From Listeria goaensis (GTDB lineage: Bacteria > Bacillota > Bacilli > Lactobacillales > Listeriaceae), in NCBI RefSeq assembly GCF_900186125.1, contig NZ_FYBQ01000002.1, positions 124,001-188,000 of the forward strand: a DNA stretch of 64,000 nt. Direction: 5' to 3'. The notes beneath the pieces were generated by a model, which saw only the letters and a program-made list of their open reading frames with translations, did not search any database and had not been told where the DNA came from. Every line of letters starts with the position of its first letter. The first letter of the stretch is position 1. Of this stretch, positions 25,321 to 35,611 are shown one piece after another. The translations under genes and the position numbers were made by a program.

Positions 25321-26373
25321 ATGGATATTTGGAACATTTCTAAAGTTGTGAGTTATGCTTTTGCCAATGTATCCGTAGTCGTATTTGCTTATTTTCTACT
25401 TGCACGTCTCATGAAATTCCAGTTTGAGGGAGCGCCCACATGGTCGATTCGCATTATTTCAAGCCTCTTCGGGGGCCTTTTTGGCTTTATCCTAATGAAT
25501 TTCTCCATCATCGTCGAAGGTTCCAGAACACTAAACTTAATTTGGGTGTTCATTTTGCTAAACGCCTATTATTTCGGCGGCGTATCCGCATTTTTAACGT
25601 CGATGTTTACTTCTTTTGAACGCCTTCTTTTTGGGGAAAGCGAGATTGCCGTCATCTTCATGTTCGTCTACCTAGGCATAGGTATCGCCCAACTAATTGC
25701 GGCCCCTTTGATACGAAAGAAAACTAATTTCGTGCAGCTTTATATTATTTTTTCCATCACCATCGTTCCTTTAGTCGTGAGCGGACTGCTTATTGCGCCA
25801 CAAATTAGTTTCCAAGTCATCATTGAAATTATGATTTATATTTTGCTCGGTGTTTTTACGTATTTCTACATCGTCACGGATCTTACAGCGCTCGGGAAGA
25901 AAATGAACTTTTTTGAACGCACATCAAAAATCGATTTTTTAACCAAAATTGAGAATCGCTATATGTTTACAACAAAATTGGAAAGCCTTTTTGGGCATAA
26001 AAAATTCTATTTATTTTTGCTGGATATTAATCATTTTAAGAAAATTAATGATGTGTATGGTCACGATATTGGTGACTTGGCGCTGAAGCTATTCGCGGAA
26101 AAGCTTGATGAACTTTATCCACGTCACGCCTACCGACTTGGCGGCGATGAATTCGCAGTAATCGTTGCGAGCGATGCCCTGTTTAATCCTGAAAACGTAA
26201 CAAGACAGCTAAAAAAAGAGATGGCCACCATTCAAGTTGAACTGCCGAATGATGAGTTTATTCATTTTTCAACGTCTGTTGGCTACGTTAATTCTTTTGC
26301 GGCCGATTCTCTGGAAAAACTTTACCGGATTGCAGATAAAGCCTTGTATAAAGATAAAGCGAATAAATTTTGA
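25321..26373 (+). CDS. Membrane-bound diguanylate cyclase (GGDEF)
   Basis: A 350-residue protein with six N-terminal membrane helices (residues 8-190) of the 5TM-5TMR type and a C-terminal GGDEF domain, which makes c-di-GMP from two GTP. Catalytic features are intact: [18 protein letters not shown] for metal and GTP binding, and RLGGDEF at about residue 275. The product-inhibition site, an RxxD six to nine residues before GGDEF, is absent (LYPR instead), so this enzyme should not be feedback-inhibited at that site. A strong GGAGGTGA box precedes the ATG. fbp follows with its own promoter. Confidence 0.93.
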   Translation: MDIWNISKVVSYAFANVSVVVFAYFLLARLMKFQFEGAPTWSIRIISSLFGGLFGFILMNFSIIVEGSRTLNLIWVFILLNAYYFGGVSAFLTSMFTSFERLLFGESEIAVIFMFVYLGIGIAQLIAAPLIRKKTNFVQLYIIFSITIVPLVVSGLLIAPQISFQVIIEIMIYILLGVFTYFYIVTDLTALGKKMNFFERTSKIDFLTKIENRYMFTTKLESLFGHKKFYLFLLDINHFKKINDVYGHDIGDLALKLFAEKLDELYPRHAYRLGGDEFAVIVASDALFNPENVTRQLKKEMATIQVELPNDEFIHFSTSVGYVNSFAADSLEKLYRIADKALYKDKANKF

Positions 26374-26408
26374 TATATACCAATCAAAACACACCCGAAC
26401 CCAATTCA

Positions 26409-26437
26409 TTGATATAAAATTGATTAAAAGATATAAT
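26409..26437 (+). promoter_or_regulatory. Promoter of fbp
   Basis: TTGATA (26409-26414), a 17-bp spacer and TATAAT (26432-26437) form a near-consensus sigma-A promoter starting near 26444. It rules out the upstream in-frame start codons of the fbp frame. Confidence 0.8.
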
Positions 26438-26473
26438 AGCAACATTACGATGCATACCAATTTTGGGAGGTTG

Positions 26474-28444
26474 ATGTTTTTGGAACCGGCTAATTTGAAA
26501 TATTTACATTTACTGGCGAAAAGCTATCCAACAATTGCGAAAACGGCCACGGAAATCATTAATTTGGAAGCAATTTTAAATTTGCCAAAAGGGACGGAGC
26601 ATTTTTTAAGTGATATTCACGGCGAATATAGCGCGTTTTTGCAAGTTTTACGAAATGGTTCTGGGGTCGTCAAACGGAAAATTCGCGATGTGTTTCCGGA
26701 ACTTTCGGAGGAGGAAACTGGGCGGCTTGCGACACTTGTTTATTACCCAGAGCAGAAATTAGATTTGCTTTTAGCGGAACAGGAAGACCCTAATTTTTTC
26801 TACAAAGAAACGCTCTTTAAGTTAATTGAACTGTGTCAGTATGTGTCTTCCAAGTACACGCGGTCGAAGGTACGGAAGGCGATGCCGGCGGATTTTGCTT
26901 ACATATTGGAGGAGCTGTTGCATGAAAATTATGACGGGGACGATAAGGAGCTTTATTATGCGGAAATTATTCAAAGCATCATTGCGTTAGACCGGGCGCG
27001 GGAATTTATTGTGGCGCTTTCCAAGCTGATTCAGCGGCTTGTTGTGGACCATTTGCATGTGGTCGGTGATGTTTATGACCGCGGACCTTATCCGGATAAA
27101 ATTTTGGATGCGCTGATGGACTATCATTCGCTTGATTTCCAGTGGGGCAATCATGATATGCTCTGGATGGGGGCGGCGTCTGGTTCGGAGGTTTGCTTGG
27201 CCAATGTGGTGCGGATTTCAGCGCGTTATTTAAATTTGGATATTTTAGAGGATAGTTACGGGATTTCGCTTCGCCCGCTCGCTTTGTTTGCTGATGAAAT
27301 TTATGGGACTGATTCTTGTACGGCTTTTCAGCCTAAAAACGAAGGCGAAAATGAGTTTAGTCACGCCGAGATTGCGCAAATTGCTAGAATGCACAAGGCC
27401 ATTTCGATTATTCAGTTTAAACTTGAAGGACCGATTATCGCACGCCACCCTGAATTTGCGATGGAGTCTAGGCGGATTTTGGAGTTGATTGATTTTGACC
27501 GCGGGACGGTTCGCTTGAAAGGAAAGGAATATTCCCTTTTAGACAGCCATTTCCCGACAATTGATGCACAAAATCCTTACGCCCTGACGGAAGCGGAGCA
27601 AGACATCGTCCGGAAGCTTGTCGCCTCGTTTCGCAACTGTGAGCGTTTGCAAGAGCACGTGCAGTTTTTATACGCGAAAGGTAGCATGTTTCTGACTTAC
27701 AACGGCAACCTGCTTTATCACGGCTGCATTCCGCTCGAAAAAGACGGTCGCTTCATGGCTCTTACTCTTAAGGGGAAAAAATACGCCGGAAAAGACTTGT
27801 TCGTCCAGTTTGAACATTTAGCGCGTGAAGCTTACTTTCTCCCTTTTCATCATAAAGAAAAAAAATATGCGTTAGATGTGGTTTGGTATTTGTGGACTGG
27901 GGCGGTTTCTTCTTTGTTTGGCAAAAGTGAAATGACAACGTTTGAGCGTTATTTTGTGGCGGATAAAGAAACGCATTTGGAAGAAAAAAATCCGTATTAT
28001 AAGCAGCGGAATGACGAAGCGATTTGCAAACAAATTTTGCGTGAATTTGGGCTTGACGCGGATGCGGGGCACATTATTAACGGCCATACGCCGGTTAAGG
28101 AGGGTCGCGGCGAAAGTCCGATTAAAGCGAACGGCAAAATGATTGTGATCGACGGCGGATTTTCAAAAGCGTATCACAAAACAACTGGGCTTGCTGGTTA
28201 TACACTTTTATACAATAGCTACGGTTTGCAACTTGTGCGCCATCAGCCATTTACGACAACTGAGGAGGCCATTCAAAAGGAAACAGATATTTTATCAACG
28301 CGGAAAGTCATTGAAACGGAAACGAAGCGAAAGCGTGTTTCAGATACGGATATTGGGAAAGATTTAAAGCAACAAGCAAATGATTTAAAATGTCTATTAG
28401 AAGCGTATCGCAAGGGGCATTTACACGAACGAGGTGCCTTTTAA
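26474..28444 (+). CDS. fbp: Fructose-1,6-bisphosphatase, class 3
   Basis: About 656 residues of the class III FBPase family of Firmicutes, which dephosphorylates fructose-1,6-bisphosphate in gluconeogenesis. Metallophosphatase motifs are present: FLSDIHGEY near residue 45, [36 protein letters not shown] and [16 protein letters not shown]. The frame is open upstream into the GGDEF gene, but the promoter at 26409-26437 and GGGAGG at 26465-26470 place the start at ATG 26474 or TTG 26480. The gene is monocistronic. Confidence 0.95.
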   Translation: MFLEPANLKYLHLLAKSYPTIAKTATEIINLEAILNLPKGTEHFLSDIHGEYSAFLQVLRNGSGVVKRKIRDVFPELSEEETGRLATLVYYPEQKLDLLLAEQEDPNFFYKETLFKLIELCQYVSSKYTRSKVRKAMPADFAYILEELLHENYDGDDKELYYAEIIQSIIALDRAREFIVALSKLIQRLVVDHLHVVGDVYDRGPYPDKILDALMDYHSLDFQWGNHDMLWMGAASGSEVCLANVVRISARYLNLDILEDSYGISLRPLALFADEIYGTDSCTAFQPKNEGENEFSHAEIAQIARMHKAISIIQFKLEGPIIARHPEFAMESRRILELIDFDRGTVRLKGKEYSLLDSHFPTIDAQNPYALTEAEQDIVRKLVASFRNCERLQEHVQFLYAKGSMFLTYNGNLLYHGCIPLEKDGRFMALTLKGKKYAGKDLFVQFEHLAREAYFLPFHHKEKKYALDVVWYLWTGAVSSLFGKSEMTTFERYFVADKETHLEEKNPYYKQRNDEAICKQILREFGLDADAGHIINGHTPVKEGRGESPIKANGKMIVIDGGFSKAYHKTTGLAGYTLLYNSYGLQLVRHQPFTTTEEAIQKETDILSTRKVIETETKRKRVSDTDIGKDLKQQANDLKCLLEAYRKGHLHERGAF

Positions 28445-28553
28445 ATTTCGTCATAAAACTTTCACAATTTGAAAAACCTAATATTATCAATACTTAACGG
28501 ACTTTTATACTGTAAAACCTAAAAATTTTAGGTGCATCTTTTGAAAAATCTAT

Positions 28554-28676
28554 TATAATGATAAGAGTAGTTAGTCCTTTTTATAAAAAGATTATCTATT
28601 CATACATCCCTTTTTATCTAAAATACCCACAGATTTTAGATAAACAAAAACGCGTCTTTTTCCGGACGCGTTTTTT
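28554..28676 (+). ncRNA. Candidate small RNA downstream of fbp
   Basis: A perfect TATAAT (28554-28559) in the fbp-ATPase intergenic region is followed by a 9-bp hairpin (ATCTAAAAT/ATTTTAGAT, about 28611-28637) and then the strong terminator at 28646-28678, with no open frame of note on the plus strand. The -35 box is weak, so this is only a candidate of about 110 nt; it could equally be the tail of the fbp message. Confidence 0.3.
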
Positions 28677-28678
28677 TT
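28646..28678. terminator. Bidirectional terminator between fbp and the P-type ATPase
   Basis: AAAAACGCGTC/GACGCGTTTTT stem flanked by A and T runs. Confidence 0.9.
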
Positions 28679-31040
28679 ATTTGAAAAATCGTAACATAAA
28701 GGCTCGAATAAAATGGAAGTATGGGTACACGCTAATGAGGAGTGGTACATAAATCATTGCCATGCTCACATTCCAAATTGGTGCAAGTGAGAAGAATTGT
28801 CCTGCGAATAAGAACAGGCAAACGAATGCTGTCATCAAGAGTGTAATCAATACTTTAATTTTAAAATCAAATGGCTTCGCAACTGTAATTAATGTAGTGA
28901 AACATACAGCTCCGGTTAAAAGAACATTAATCGTCGAAGTTTGTTCAAATGTAAGGTGAACAAGTTGCCCGAGTAGCATGGTAACGATGATATACGTTAC
29001 TACAGCAAATGCGGCTGGGAAAGCATTGTGCAAGACTTTCTTTAAAAATTCACCTTGAATACGTTTGTAATTCGGCTTAATCGCTAAGAAAAAGGACGGA
29101 ATACCGACTGTTAGCGATGAAATCGGGCTAAGCTGAATGGGCTGAAACGGGTATTTACTGTTGACGAACGTGAAGATGATGGTCAAAATAACCGAATAAA
29201 TCGTTTTAATTAAATAAAGCGATGCCACTCGTTCAATGTTATTAATCACTCGGCGCCCTTCTTTTAGCACGTGAATCATGGAATCAAAATTATTATCTAA
29301 TAGCACAAAATCGGCGACACTCGTTGTTGCATCGCTACCTTCTGCCATCGCGATACTACAATTCGATTCTTTAAGGGCAAGCACATCATTTACTCCGTCA
29401 CCCGTCATGGCTACCGTATGTCCTTCGCTTTGGAAAGCTAAGATAAGCTGTTTCTTCTGATGCGGCGTCACCCGGCCAAAAACCGTAAATTCCCGCACGA
29501 GCTCCGCGAAATCAGCCCCTTCGCCTACTCGGCTCATATCAATAAAGCGGTCGCCATTTTCAATTTCAGCTTGCATCGCAACGTTTGAAACGGTGACTGG
29601 ATTATCACCTGAAATCACACGAATGGATACGCCCTGTTCTTTAAAATAACGAAACGTATCGCGCGCTTCATTCCGAAGTTCATCGGCAACTAAAACATGT
29701 CCAACAAGTTGCAAATCAGTAGGTTCCGCCTGGAAACTGCCTGCCTTTTTAGCCAAACATAAAACGCGGTATCCTTTTTCCGCAAAAGCTGTCACTTTTT
29801 CAGCGTGCTTCGGGTGCATCTCCCGAAAGACAAATTCTGGCGCTCCGATGATGTACGTGCCGCGATGGCCGAACGTAGCACCGCTCCATTTTCTATCGGA
29901 AGAAAACGGGATTTTCTCTGTGGCTTGCCAGCCCGGATTGTTTGGAAAAGCTTTTTGGAGTGCGAGGCTTGTCGCATTGTTATCGTTTAAAGCATATACA
30001 ATTGCCGCGATGGCTTCATCCATTTCTGCTACCGTATAATTGTGTTCAGGTAAAACATCGGTAACATTTAGGTTTCCGTTTGTAATGGTCCCCGTTTTGT
30101 CGAGGCAAAGGACATCTACCCGCGCAAGCGTTTCAATGGCAGGCATTGTTTTCACTAAAACGCGATGCTTTGCCAAATTGATGACGCCAACTGCAAGCGC
30201 AATGGAAGTTAATAGGACGAGGCCTTCTGGAATCATGCCAATCATTGCGGCGGCGGTGCCTAAAATAGAGGCATTTATATCGCCACTTTTTGAGAGTTGT
30301 GAGAAAAACAAAATTAGTCCAAGCGGAATAATAATGAATGTTAAAATTTTGATGATGGTTTTAATCGAACGAAGCAACTCACTATAAACGGTTTTTTCTT
30401 GTTTCGCTTCCAGTGACAATTTGGAGATGAAGCTTTCCGCACCAATTGCCGTCGCCTGAACGTATGCGCGCCCGCTAATGATAAAGCTACCGGACATAAT
30501 TTCATCGTTTTCGGTCTTTCGAACGGCATCGGCTTCGCCCGTAAGTTGCGATTCATCTACTTCAAGACCAGTTGTTTCAAGTACAATTCCGTCGGCGCAA
30601 ACTTGGTCGCCTGCTGCTAGTACCATCACGTCGTCTTGCACTAAATCAGGCTGCTCAACGAGATTTTCCACGCCGCTACGCACAACTTTTACTTTGGCTT
30701 GCGTCAAAATCGTCAGTTTATCTACTTGCCTTTTAGCCCGAATTTCTTGAAAAATCCCCATCGCCGTATTGCAGAGCGCAACGCCTAGAAATAGGAGATT
30801 TTTATAACTGCCTGTGTAAATAATAAAGCACGCAATGGTCACATTGATTAAGTTAAAAAGCGTCAGTGTATTGTCAGCAAAAATGCGTTTAATACTTCTA
30901 GTCATCGGTTTTAAGGGATTATTTTTTCGTCCATCTAAAACACGCTCATTTACTTCATCTAGGGTTAACCCGGCGTGAGGATCTATTTTTCTATGGTTTA
31001 TTTGCTCGTTTGTTTCCAAATCCGTCACATCCTTTCTCAT
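28677..31040 (-). CDS. P-type cation-transporting ATPase (CtpE/CaxP-like)
   Basis: A 787-residue P-type ATPase. Key motifs are TGEADAVRK in the actuator, the phosphorylated Asp in CLDKTGTITNGNLNV, and MTGDGVNDVLALKESNCSIAM in the hinge. The helix-4 motif reads IPEGLVLL. It is shorter than SERCA-type pumps, and the signature SIAMAEGSDATTSVADFVLLD places it with the CtpE/CaxP-like subgroup linked to calcium or other divalent cations in actinobacteria and streptococci; the ion is unproven here. It sits between convergent and divergent neighbours and is monocistronic. It is clearly distinct from the LMCA1-like pump 5 kb away. Confidence 0.9.
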   Translation of the reverse strand: MRKDVTDLETNEQINHRKIDPHAGLTLDEVNERVLDGRKNNPLKPMTRSIKRIFADNTLTLFNLINVTIACFIIYTGSYKNLLFLGVALCNTAMGIFQEIRAKRQVDKLTILTQAKVKVVRSGVENLVEQPDLVQDDVMVLAAGDQVCADGIVLETTGLEVDESQLTGEADAVRKTENDEIMSGSFIISGRAYVQATAIGAESFISKLSLEAKQEKTVYSELLRSIKTIIKILTFIIIPLGLILFFSQLSKSGDINASILGTAAAMIGMIPEGLVLLTSIALAVGVINLAKHRVLVKTMPAIETLARVDVLCLDKTGTITNGNLNVTDVLPEHNYTVAEMDEAIAAIVYALNDNNATSLALQKAFPNNPGWQATEKIPFSSDRKWSGATFGHRGTYIIGAPEFVFREMHPKHAEKVTAFAEKGYRVLCLAKKAGSFQAEPTDLQLVGHVLVADELRNEARDTFRYFKEQGVSIRVISGDNPVTVSNVAMQAEIENGDRFIDMSRVGEGADFAELVREFTVFGRVTPHQKKQLILAFQSEGHTVAMTGDGVNDVLALKESNCSIAMAEGSDATTSVADFVLLDNNFDSMIHVLKEGRRVINNIERVASLYLIKTIYSVILTIIFTFVNSKYPFQPIQLSPISSLTVGIPSFFLAIKPNYKRIQGEFLKKVLHNAFPAAFAVVTYIIVTMLLGQLVHLTFEQTSTINVLLTGAVCFTTLITVAKPFDFKIKVLITLLMTAFVCLFLFAGQFFSLAPIWNVSMAMIYVPLLISVYPYFHFIRAFMLRFFK

Positions 31041-31179
31041 CTTATACCCTTTTCTTCTTTAAAAATATCAGAAAGACGGCAATCTATCCATTTATTTTAC
31101 TTACAAAATGTGACAATTTCGTAACTAAGACCCTTTTTTTAGGGTATATTTTAACTAATTCGAAACAGGAGATGAAAAT

Positions 31180-31740
31180 ATGAACCCAATTTATTTTAAT
31201 CCATTCCCCGTTTTACTCACAGAGCGCTTTATTTTGCGGGCTTTAACAGATGCCGATATACAGCCACTTTTCGAGCTGAAGAGCAGTGCTATAGTCGCGA
31301 AATATACGGGCATTCCGCTCGATAAATCTTTGGAGGATACGAAAACTTTTATAAAAAAAATAAAAACGAATATTGCTCAAAATAAATCGGTTTATTGGGT
31401 GATTGAAGATAAAAAAACGCACACCTTTTTAGGGACGATTTGTTTGTGGAATATTAGTTTGGAAGAAGAATCGGCTGATGTCGGTTACGAACTTCTACCA
31501 GCATTTTGGAAGCAGAAAATCATGACCGAAGTTTTAACTGTTGTGATGGATTATGCTTTTAATATCATCCGCTTTAAACAATTATATGCGGTCACAAACC
31601 CGCATAACACCGCGAGCATTCGCCTTTTAGAACGCCTCGACTTTGTGCGAAACGACGACCTAAACGATTTCGACCTGAGCGAATCTGGCGAAAAAATCCC
31701 ACTTGTCTTTTATATCGCAACAAAAAAAGACCGCTCATAG
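31180..31740 (+). CDS. GNAT family acetyltransferase (RimJ/RimL type)
   Basis: A 186-residue N-acetyltransferase. It opens with LLTERFILRALTDADIQPLFEL, typical of the RimJ/RimL branch, then DVGYELLPAFWKQKIMTEVL in the acetyl-CoA binding region and NPHNTASIRLLERLDFVR near the end. The usual Q/R-x-x-G-x-G/A is degenerate (WKQKIM where WGQGIM is common), so cofactor binding may be altered. Substrate unknown. CAGGAG precedes the ATG. It ends at a bidirectional terminator shared with nifJ. Confidence 0.88.
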   Translation: MNPIYFNPFPVLLTERFILRALTDADIQPLFELKSSAIVAKYTGIPLDKSLEDTKTFIKKIKTNIAQNKSVYWVIEDKKTHTFLGTICLWNISLEEESADVGYELLPAFWKQKIMTEVLTVVMDYAFNIIRFKQLYAVTNPHNTASIRLLERLDFVRNDDLNDFDLSESGEKIPLVFYIATKKDRS

Positions 31741-31753
31741 CGGTCTCTTTTTT
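31722..31753. terminator. Bidirectional terminator between the GNAT gene and nifJ
   Basis: AGACCGCT/AGCGGTCT stem flanked by a seven-A run and a six-T run; it overlaps the GNAT stop codon. Confidence 0.88.
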
Positions 31754-31754
31754 A

Positions 31755-34700
31755 TTATTCTCCTTGCTCCATTTTCGCCTTTTTACGCGCTTCTCTTGCT
31801 AGTCGTCTTGCTTCACGTTCAGGGTCGACTGGTGCCTCAGAACGAGCAGCTTCACGTGCAAGTTTCCTAGCCGCGCGTTCGTCCGCGCTTGATTCTTTCT
31901 TTACTTCGCCCTCTTTTTTGCCGAAAATTTTATCCGTATCTAGCCCCGCCATGTTTGCATAGCGCTTAAAGCGGCGCAGTGCATCTTCCTTCGTTGCATT
32001 CGAGATGGAAAGCGCTGTGTCTGGATTCGCCTTATAAAGCGCCGAAAATCGCGTTTCACGTTTTAAAAAGTCATAAAACTGATCGAAATCTGGTTTTTTA
32101 AAGTCCATCACCATCGGATTTTTTCCTTTTTCAACGAGCTCTGGATTGTAGCGATATAAATTCCAGTAGCCGCATGAAACCGCCATATCCGTTTCCGTTA
32201 GCATCGTTTTCATGCCCGCTGAAATCCCGTGAGTGATACAAGGCGTATATGCGATGATGAGCGATGGTCCATCAAATTGCTCTGCTTCAAGGAAAGCTTT
32301 GATAAGTTGCTTTTTGTTTGCCCCCATGGCCACTTGAGCCACATACACATTACCGTAACTCATCGCCATAAAACCGAGGTCCTTTTTCCCCATACGCTTT
32401 CCAGAACTAGCAAATTTCGCGAGCGCCGACATTGGTGTCGCCTTAGACGACTGCCCGCCCGTATTCGAGTAAACTTCGTTGTCCATCACGAGCATATTCA
32501 CATTTTCGCCAGACGCAAGCACGTGATCGATACCACCAAAGCCGATATCATAAGCCCAGCCATCTCCGCCGACCATCCACTGCGATCTTTTTATGAATAA
32601 ATCGCGTTTGGCGTAAAGCGACTCAAGCTCTCTTTGACCATTCATTTCTGCTAGAAGGGCCAGTTGTAGGTTTTCCGCGCGTTCTCGCGTCCCTTCGCTT
32701 TCATGCATGCCGTCCCGCCATTCTGTGAGCGCCAAACGGAGATTGTCCGAAAGCGTATCTTGTTTGAGGACTCCGAGAACGTCGTGCAAGAGCGCCTCCC
32801 GCATCGTCTTGTTCGCGAGATGCATACCAAATCCGTATTCCGCATTATCTTCAAGCAACGAATTTGCCCATGCGGGGCCGTGCCCGTCAGCGTTCACCGT
32901 GTACGGCGTCGCCGGTGCTGATGCCCCCCAAATGGATGAGCAGCCTGTCGCATTGGCAATCATCATACGGTCGCCAAACAATTGCGTCAGGAGCTTCACA
33001 TAAGGCGTTTCACCACAACCCGCACATGCCCCTGAAAATTCAAGTAGCGGCTGTTCAAATTGGCTGCCTGGAAGCGTTTCTTTTTTGCCAGGGTTTTTCT
33101 TCGGTGAAACTGTCATCGCGAAGTCCCAATTGCCTGCTTCTTTTTCCGTCATTTCTTCAAATGGCTTCATAACAAGTGCCTTATCTTTCGCTGGGCAAGC
33201 GTGCGCGCACAAATTGCAGCCCGTGCAATCCATTGGCGACACTTGAATGCGGTAATTCAAACCGTCTTTGCCGCGCATTTCGCGTGTTAAAAATCCAGCC
33301 GGAGCCGCCTCTTTTTCCGCTTCATTCACAAGAACTGGGCGAATAGCCGCGTGCGGACAAACGAAGGCACATTCATTACACATCGTGCAGTTTTCTGAAA
33401 CCCATTCGGGTACTTCAAGCGCCACACCGCGTTTCTCGTAAGCCGCCGTACCTTGCGGGTAGCTGCCGTCCACCATGCCGTTTGCAATCAGCGTACCGAC
33501 CGACAGCGAATCACCTTCTAGACGGTTTACGGGCTCTAAAATGTGCTTCACATAAGCCGGTTTATCAGCATATCTAGGCGCAGGCTGTTCAGTTTCTGCT
33601 TTCCAAGAAGCAGGGATTTCTACTTTGGTTAAATGCGTAAGCGTGTCGTCCATGGCACAAATATTTTTTTCTGCAACCGCCATATCTTTTTTCCCGTAGG
33701 TGCGAATGGCCGATTCTTTCAGTTCGCTGAAAGCCACGTCAAATGGCAAGATGTTCGTCAGTTTAAAGAAGGCCGTTTGCATGACCGTATTCATACGACG
33801 TCCAAGCCCGGCATTCGCCGCGATTTTAATGGCATTTATCGTATAAAATTGGATATCATTTTCCGCCATGTAGCGCTTCATTTTGGCAGGTAAATGCCGC
33901 TCAAGTTGTTCGCCTTCCCAAACGGTATTTAATAAGAAGGTGCCGCCTGGTTTTAAGCCATCAAGTAAATCGTACTGGCTTACGTAAGACGCCGACGAGC
34001 AGGAAACAAAATTCGGCTTGGAAATTAAATATGCCGAACGAATTTTATTTTCGCCGAACCGAAGATGTGAGATGGTCAAGCCACCTGATTTTTTCGAGTC
34101 GTAGGAAAAATAGCCTTGCACGTTTAAATCCGTCTTATCACCAATGATTTTAATTGCCGCTTTATTCGCGCCAACCGTCCCATCAGAACCAAATCCGAAA
34201 AATTTACATTGGAACGTGTTTTCATTCGTCAAATCCTTCGTTCCAATTGCCGGCAGCGACAAATGCGTCACATCATCGAAAATCCCAATTGTGAACCGTG
34301 GTTTTGGTGCCTCACTTTTTAGGTGCGAATAAACGCCCAGTATCTGGTCTGGGGTAACATCTTTTGAACCTAAACCGTAACGCCCACCAATGACGAGCGG
34401 CCGAGCTTTCGCATCGTAAAGCGCGCTTTGAACGTCTAGTAACAACGGCTCACCAGAAGCGCCTGGCTCCTTCGTTCTATCAAGCACTGCGACACGTTCG
34501 ACTGTTTTTGGCATTTTTTCTAAAAAAACATCCGCTGGAAATGGTCGATACAGCCGAATATTTAGCAGTCCGACTTTCTTCCCTTCCCGCATGAGCTGAT
34601 CGATAACTTGTTCCACAACTGGTGTTACAGAGCCCATCGAAACGATAACGTCCGTCGCTTCTTCGTCTCCGTAATAATTGACCAAATCATAATTCGTTCC

Positions 34701-35459
34701 ACGTAGCGCGTTAATTTCGTTCATATAATCACGTACGATTGTAGGAATTTTCTCGTAATACTGATTGACGGTTTCACGTTGCTGGAAGAAAATATCTGGG
34801 TTTTGGTTGGATCCAGACGTTGTAGGACGATTGGGTGACATTGCTCGTTCGCGAAATTCGGCGAGGGAACTTTCGTCCAAAAGTGCTTTTAGTTCTTCGT
34901 ATTCGAGCACTTCGATTTTTTGTAGTTCGTGGCTCGTTCTGAAGCCGTCGAAAAAGTTCATAAATGGCAGGCGACCTTTTAATGTGGCGAGGTGCGCGAC
35001 TGCTGATAAGTCCATGACTTCCTGCACGGAGCCTTCTGCGAGCATTGCAAAGCCGGTTTGTCTGGCCGCCATGACATCGCTATGGTCCCCGAAAATGTTC
35101 AGCGATGCAGCGGAAATCGTTCGCGCGGAAACATGGAAGACAGTTGGCAGTAATTCACCAGCTATTTTATACATGTTTGGAATCATCAGTAAAAGCCCTT
35201 GCGAAGCCGTATACGTACTAGTTAAAGCTCCGGCGCGTAATGAGCCGTGAACGGTTCCGGCCGCTCCTGCTTCTGATTGCATTTCAACTACTTTTACTTT
35301 TTCCCCAAATAAGTTTTGCTTACCAGCAGATGACCACTCGTCTACGAGCTCTGCCATTGTTGAGCTTGGCGTGATTGGATAGATTGCGGCAACTTCAGTA
35401 AACGCATAGGAAACATAGGCCGCAGCTGTGTTTCCGTCCATTGTTTTTTGTTTTCGCAT
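31755..35459 (-). CDS. nifJ: Pyruvate:ferredoxin (flavodoxin) oxidoreductase
   Basis: A 1234-residue single-chain PFOR that oxidises pyruvate to acetyl-CoA and CO2, passing electrons to ferredoxin or flavodoxin. Start ATG 35459 has GGAAG 7 bases before it. Order: domain I (AYAFTEVAAIYPITPSS type), the gamma domain, two 4Fe-4S motifs CTMCNECAFVCPH (about 688) and CTGCNLCAHACP (about 748), a third cluster Cys set (ACAGCGETPYVKL) and the thiamine diphosphate motif GDGWAYDIGFGG through NEVYSNTGGQ. The last roughly 50 residues are an unusual highly charged tail with a repeat (ARKLAREAAR and ARRLAREARK). Most PFORs end earlier. Oxygen-sensitive enzyme, likely used in anaerobic growth. Confidence 0.95.
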   Translation of the reverse strand: MRKQKTMDGNTAAAYVSYAFTEVAAIYPITPSSTMAELVDEWSSAGKQNLFGEKVKVVEMQSEAGAAGTVHGSLRAGALTSTYTASQGLLLMIPNMYKIAGELLPTVFHVSARTISAASLNIFGDHSDVMAARQTGFAMLAEGSVQEVMDLSAVAHLATLKGRLPFMNFFDGFRTSHELQKIEVLEYEELKALLDESSLAEFRERAMSPNRPTTSGSNQNPDIFFQQRETVNQYYEKIPTIVRDYMNEINALRGTNYDLVNYYGDEEATDVIVSMGSVTPVVEQVIDQLMREGKKVGLLNIRLYRPFPADVFLEKMPKTVERVAVLDRTKEPGASGEPLLLDVQSALYDAKARPLVIGGRYGLGSKDVTPDQILGVYSHLKSEAPKPRFTIGIFDDVTHLSLPAIGTKDLTNENTFQCKFFGFGSDGTVGANKAAIKIIGDKTDLNVQGYFSYDSKKSGGLTISHLRFGENKIRSAYLISKPNFVSCSSASYVSQYDLLDGLKPGGTFLLNTVWEGEQLERHLPAKMKRYMAENDIQFYTINAIKIAANAGLGRRMNTVMQTAFFKLTNILPFDVAFSELKESAIRTYGKKDMAVAEKNICAMDDTLTHLTKVEIPASWKAETEQPAPRYADKPAYVKHILEPVNRLEGDSLSVGTLIANGMVDGSYPQGTAAYEKRGVALEVPEWVSENCTMCNECAFVCPHAAIRPVLVNEAEKEAAPAGFLTREMRGKDGLNYRIQVSPMDCTGCNLCAHACPAKDKALVMKPFEEMTEKEAGNWDFAMTVSPKKNPGKKETLPGSQFEQPLLEFSGACAGCGETPYVKLLTQLFGDRMMIANATGCSSIWGASAPATPYTVNADGHGPAWANSLLEDNAEYGFGMHLANKTMREALLHDVLGVLKQDTLSDNLRLALTEWRDGMHESEGTRERAENLQLALLAEMNGQRELESLYAKRDLFIKRSQWMVGGDGWAYDIGFGGIDHVLASGENVNMLVMDNEVYSNTGGQSSKATPMSALAKFASSGKRMGKKDLGFMAMSYGNVYVAQVAMGANKKQLIKAFLEAEQFDGPSLIIAYTPCITHGISAGMKTMLTETDMAVSCGYWNLYRYNPELVEKGKNPMVMDFKKPDFDQFYDFLKRETRFSALYKANPDTALSISNATKEDALRRFKRYANMAGLDTDKIFGKKEGEVKKESSADERAARKLAREAARSEAPVDPEREARRLAREARKKAKMEQGE

Positions 35460-35568
35460 GATTGCACTTCCAGTCTCTAATTTTTTGTTCAAACTTTATC
35501 ATATCATTGTACACCAGTTTAGCCCAAGGCTCAATTGGCATTTTTTCCTGTTTTTAAAATGAATAGCT

Positions 35569-35608
35569 AAAAAAGAGCAAACTTAAATTTCGTAGTTTGC
35601 TCTTTTTT
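35569..35608 (-). terminator. Terminator of the AT-rich orphan gene
   Basis: A 15-bp stem (AAAAAAGAGCAAACT and its complement) with a 10-nt loop, usable in both directions. Confidence 0.85.
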
Positions 35609-35611
35609 ATT

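Noticed and set aside
26237-26473. N-terminal extension of fbp into the GGDEF gene
   Set aside because: A near-consensus promoter at 26409-26437 and a ribosome binding site at 26465-26470 place the fbp start at 26474 or 26480.
34765-35250. 161-codon plus-strand frame inside nifJ
   Set aside because: Shadow of nifJ, which has complete cofactor motifs in the other strand.
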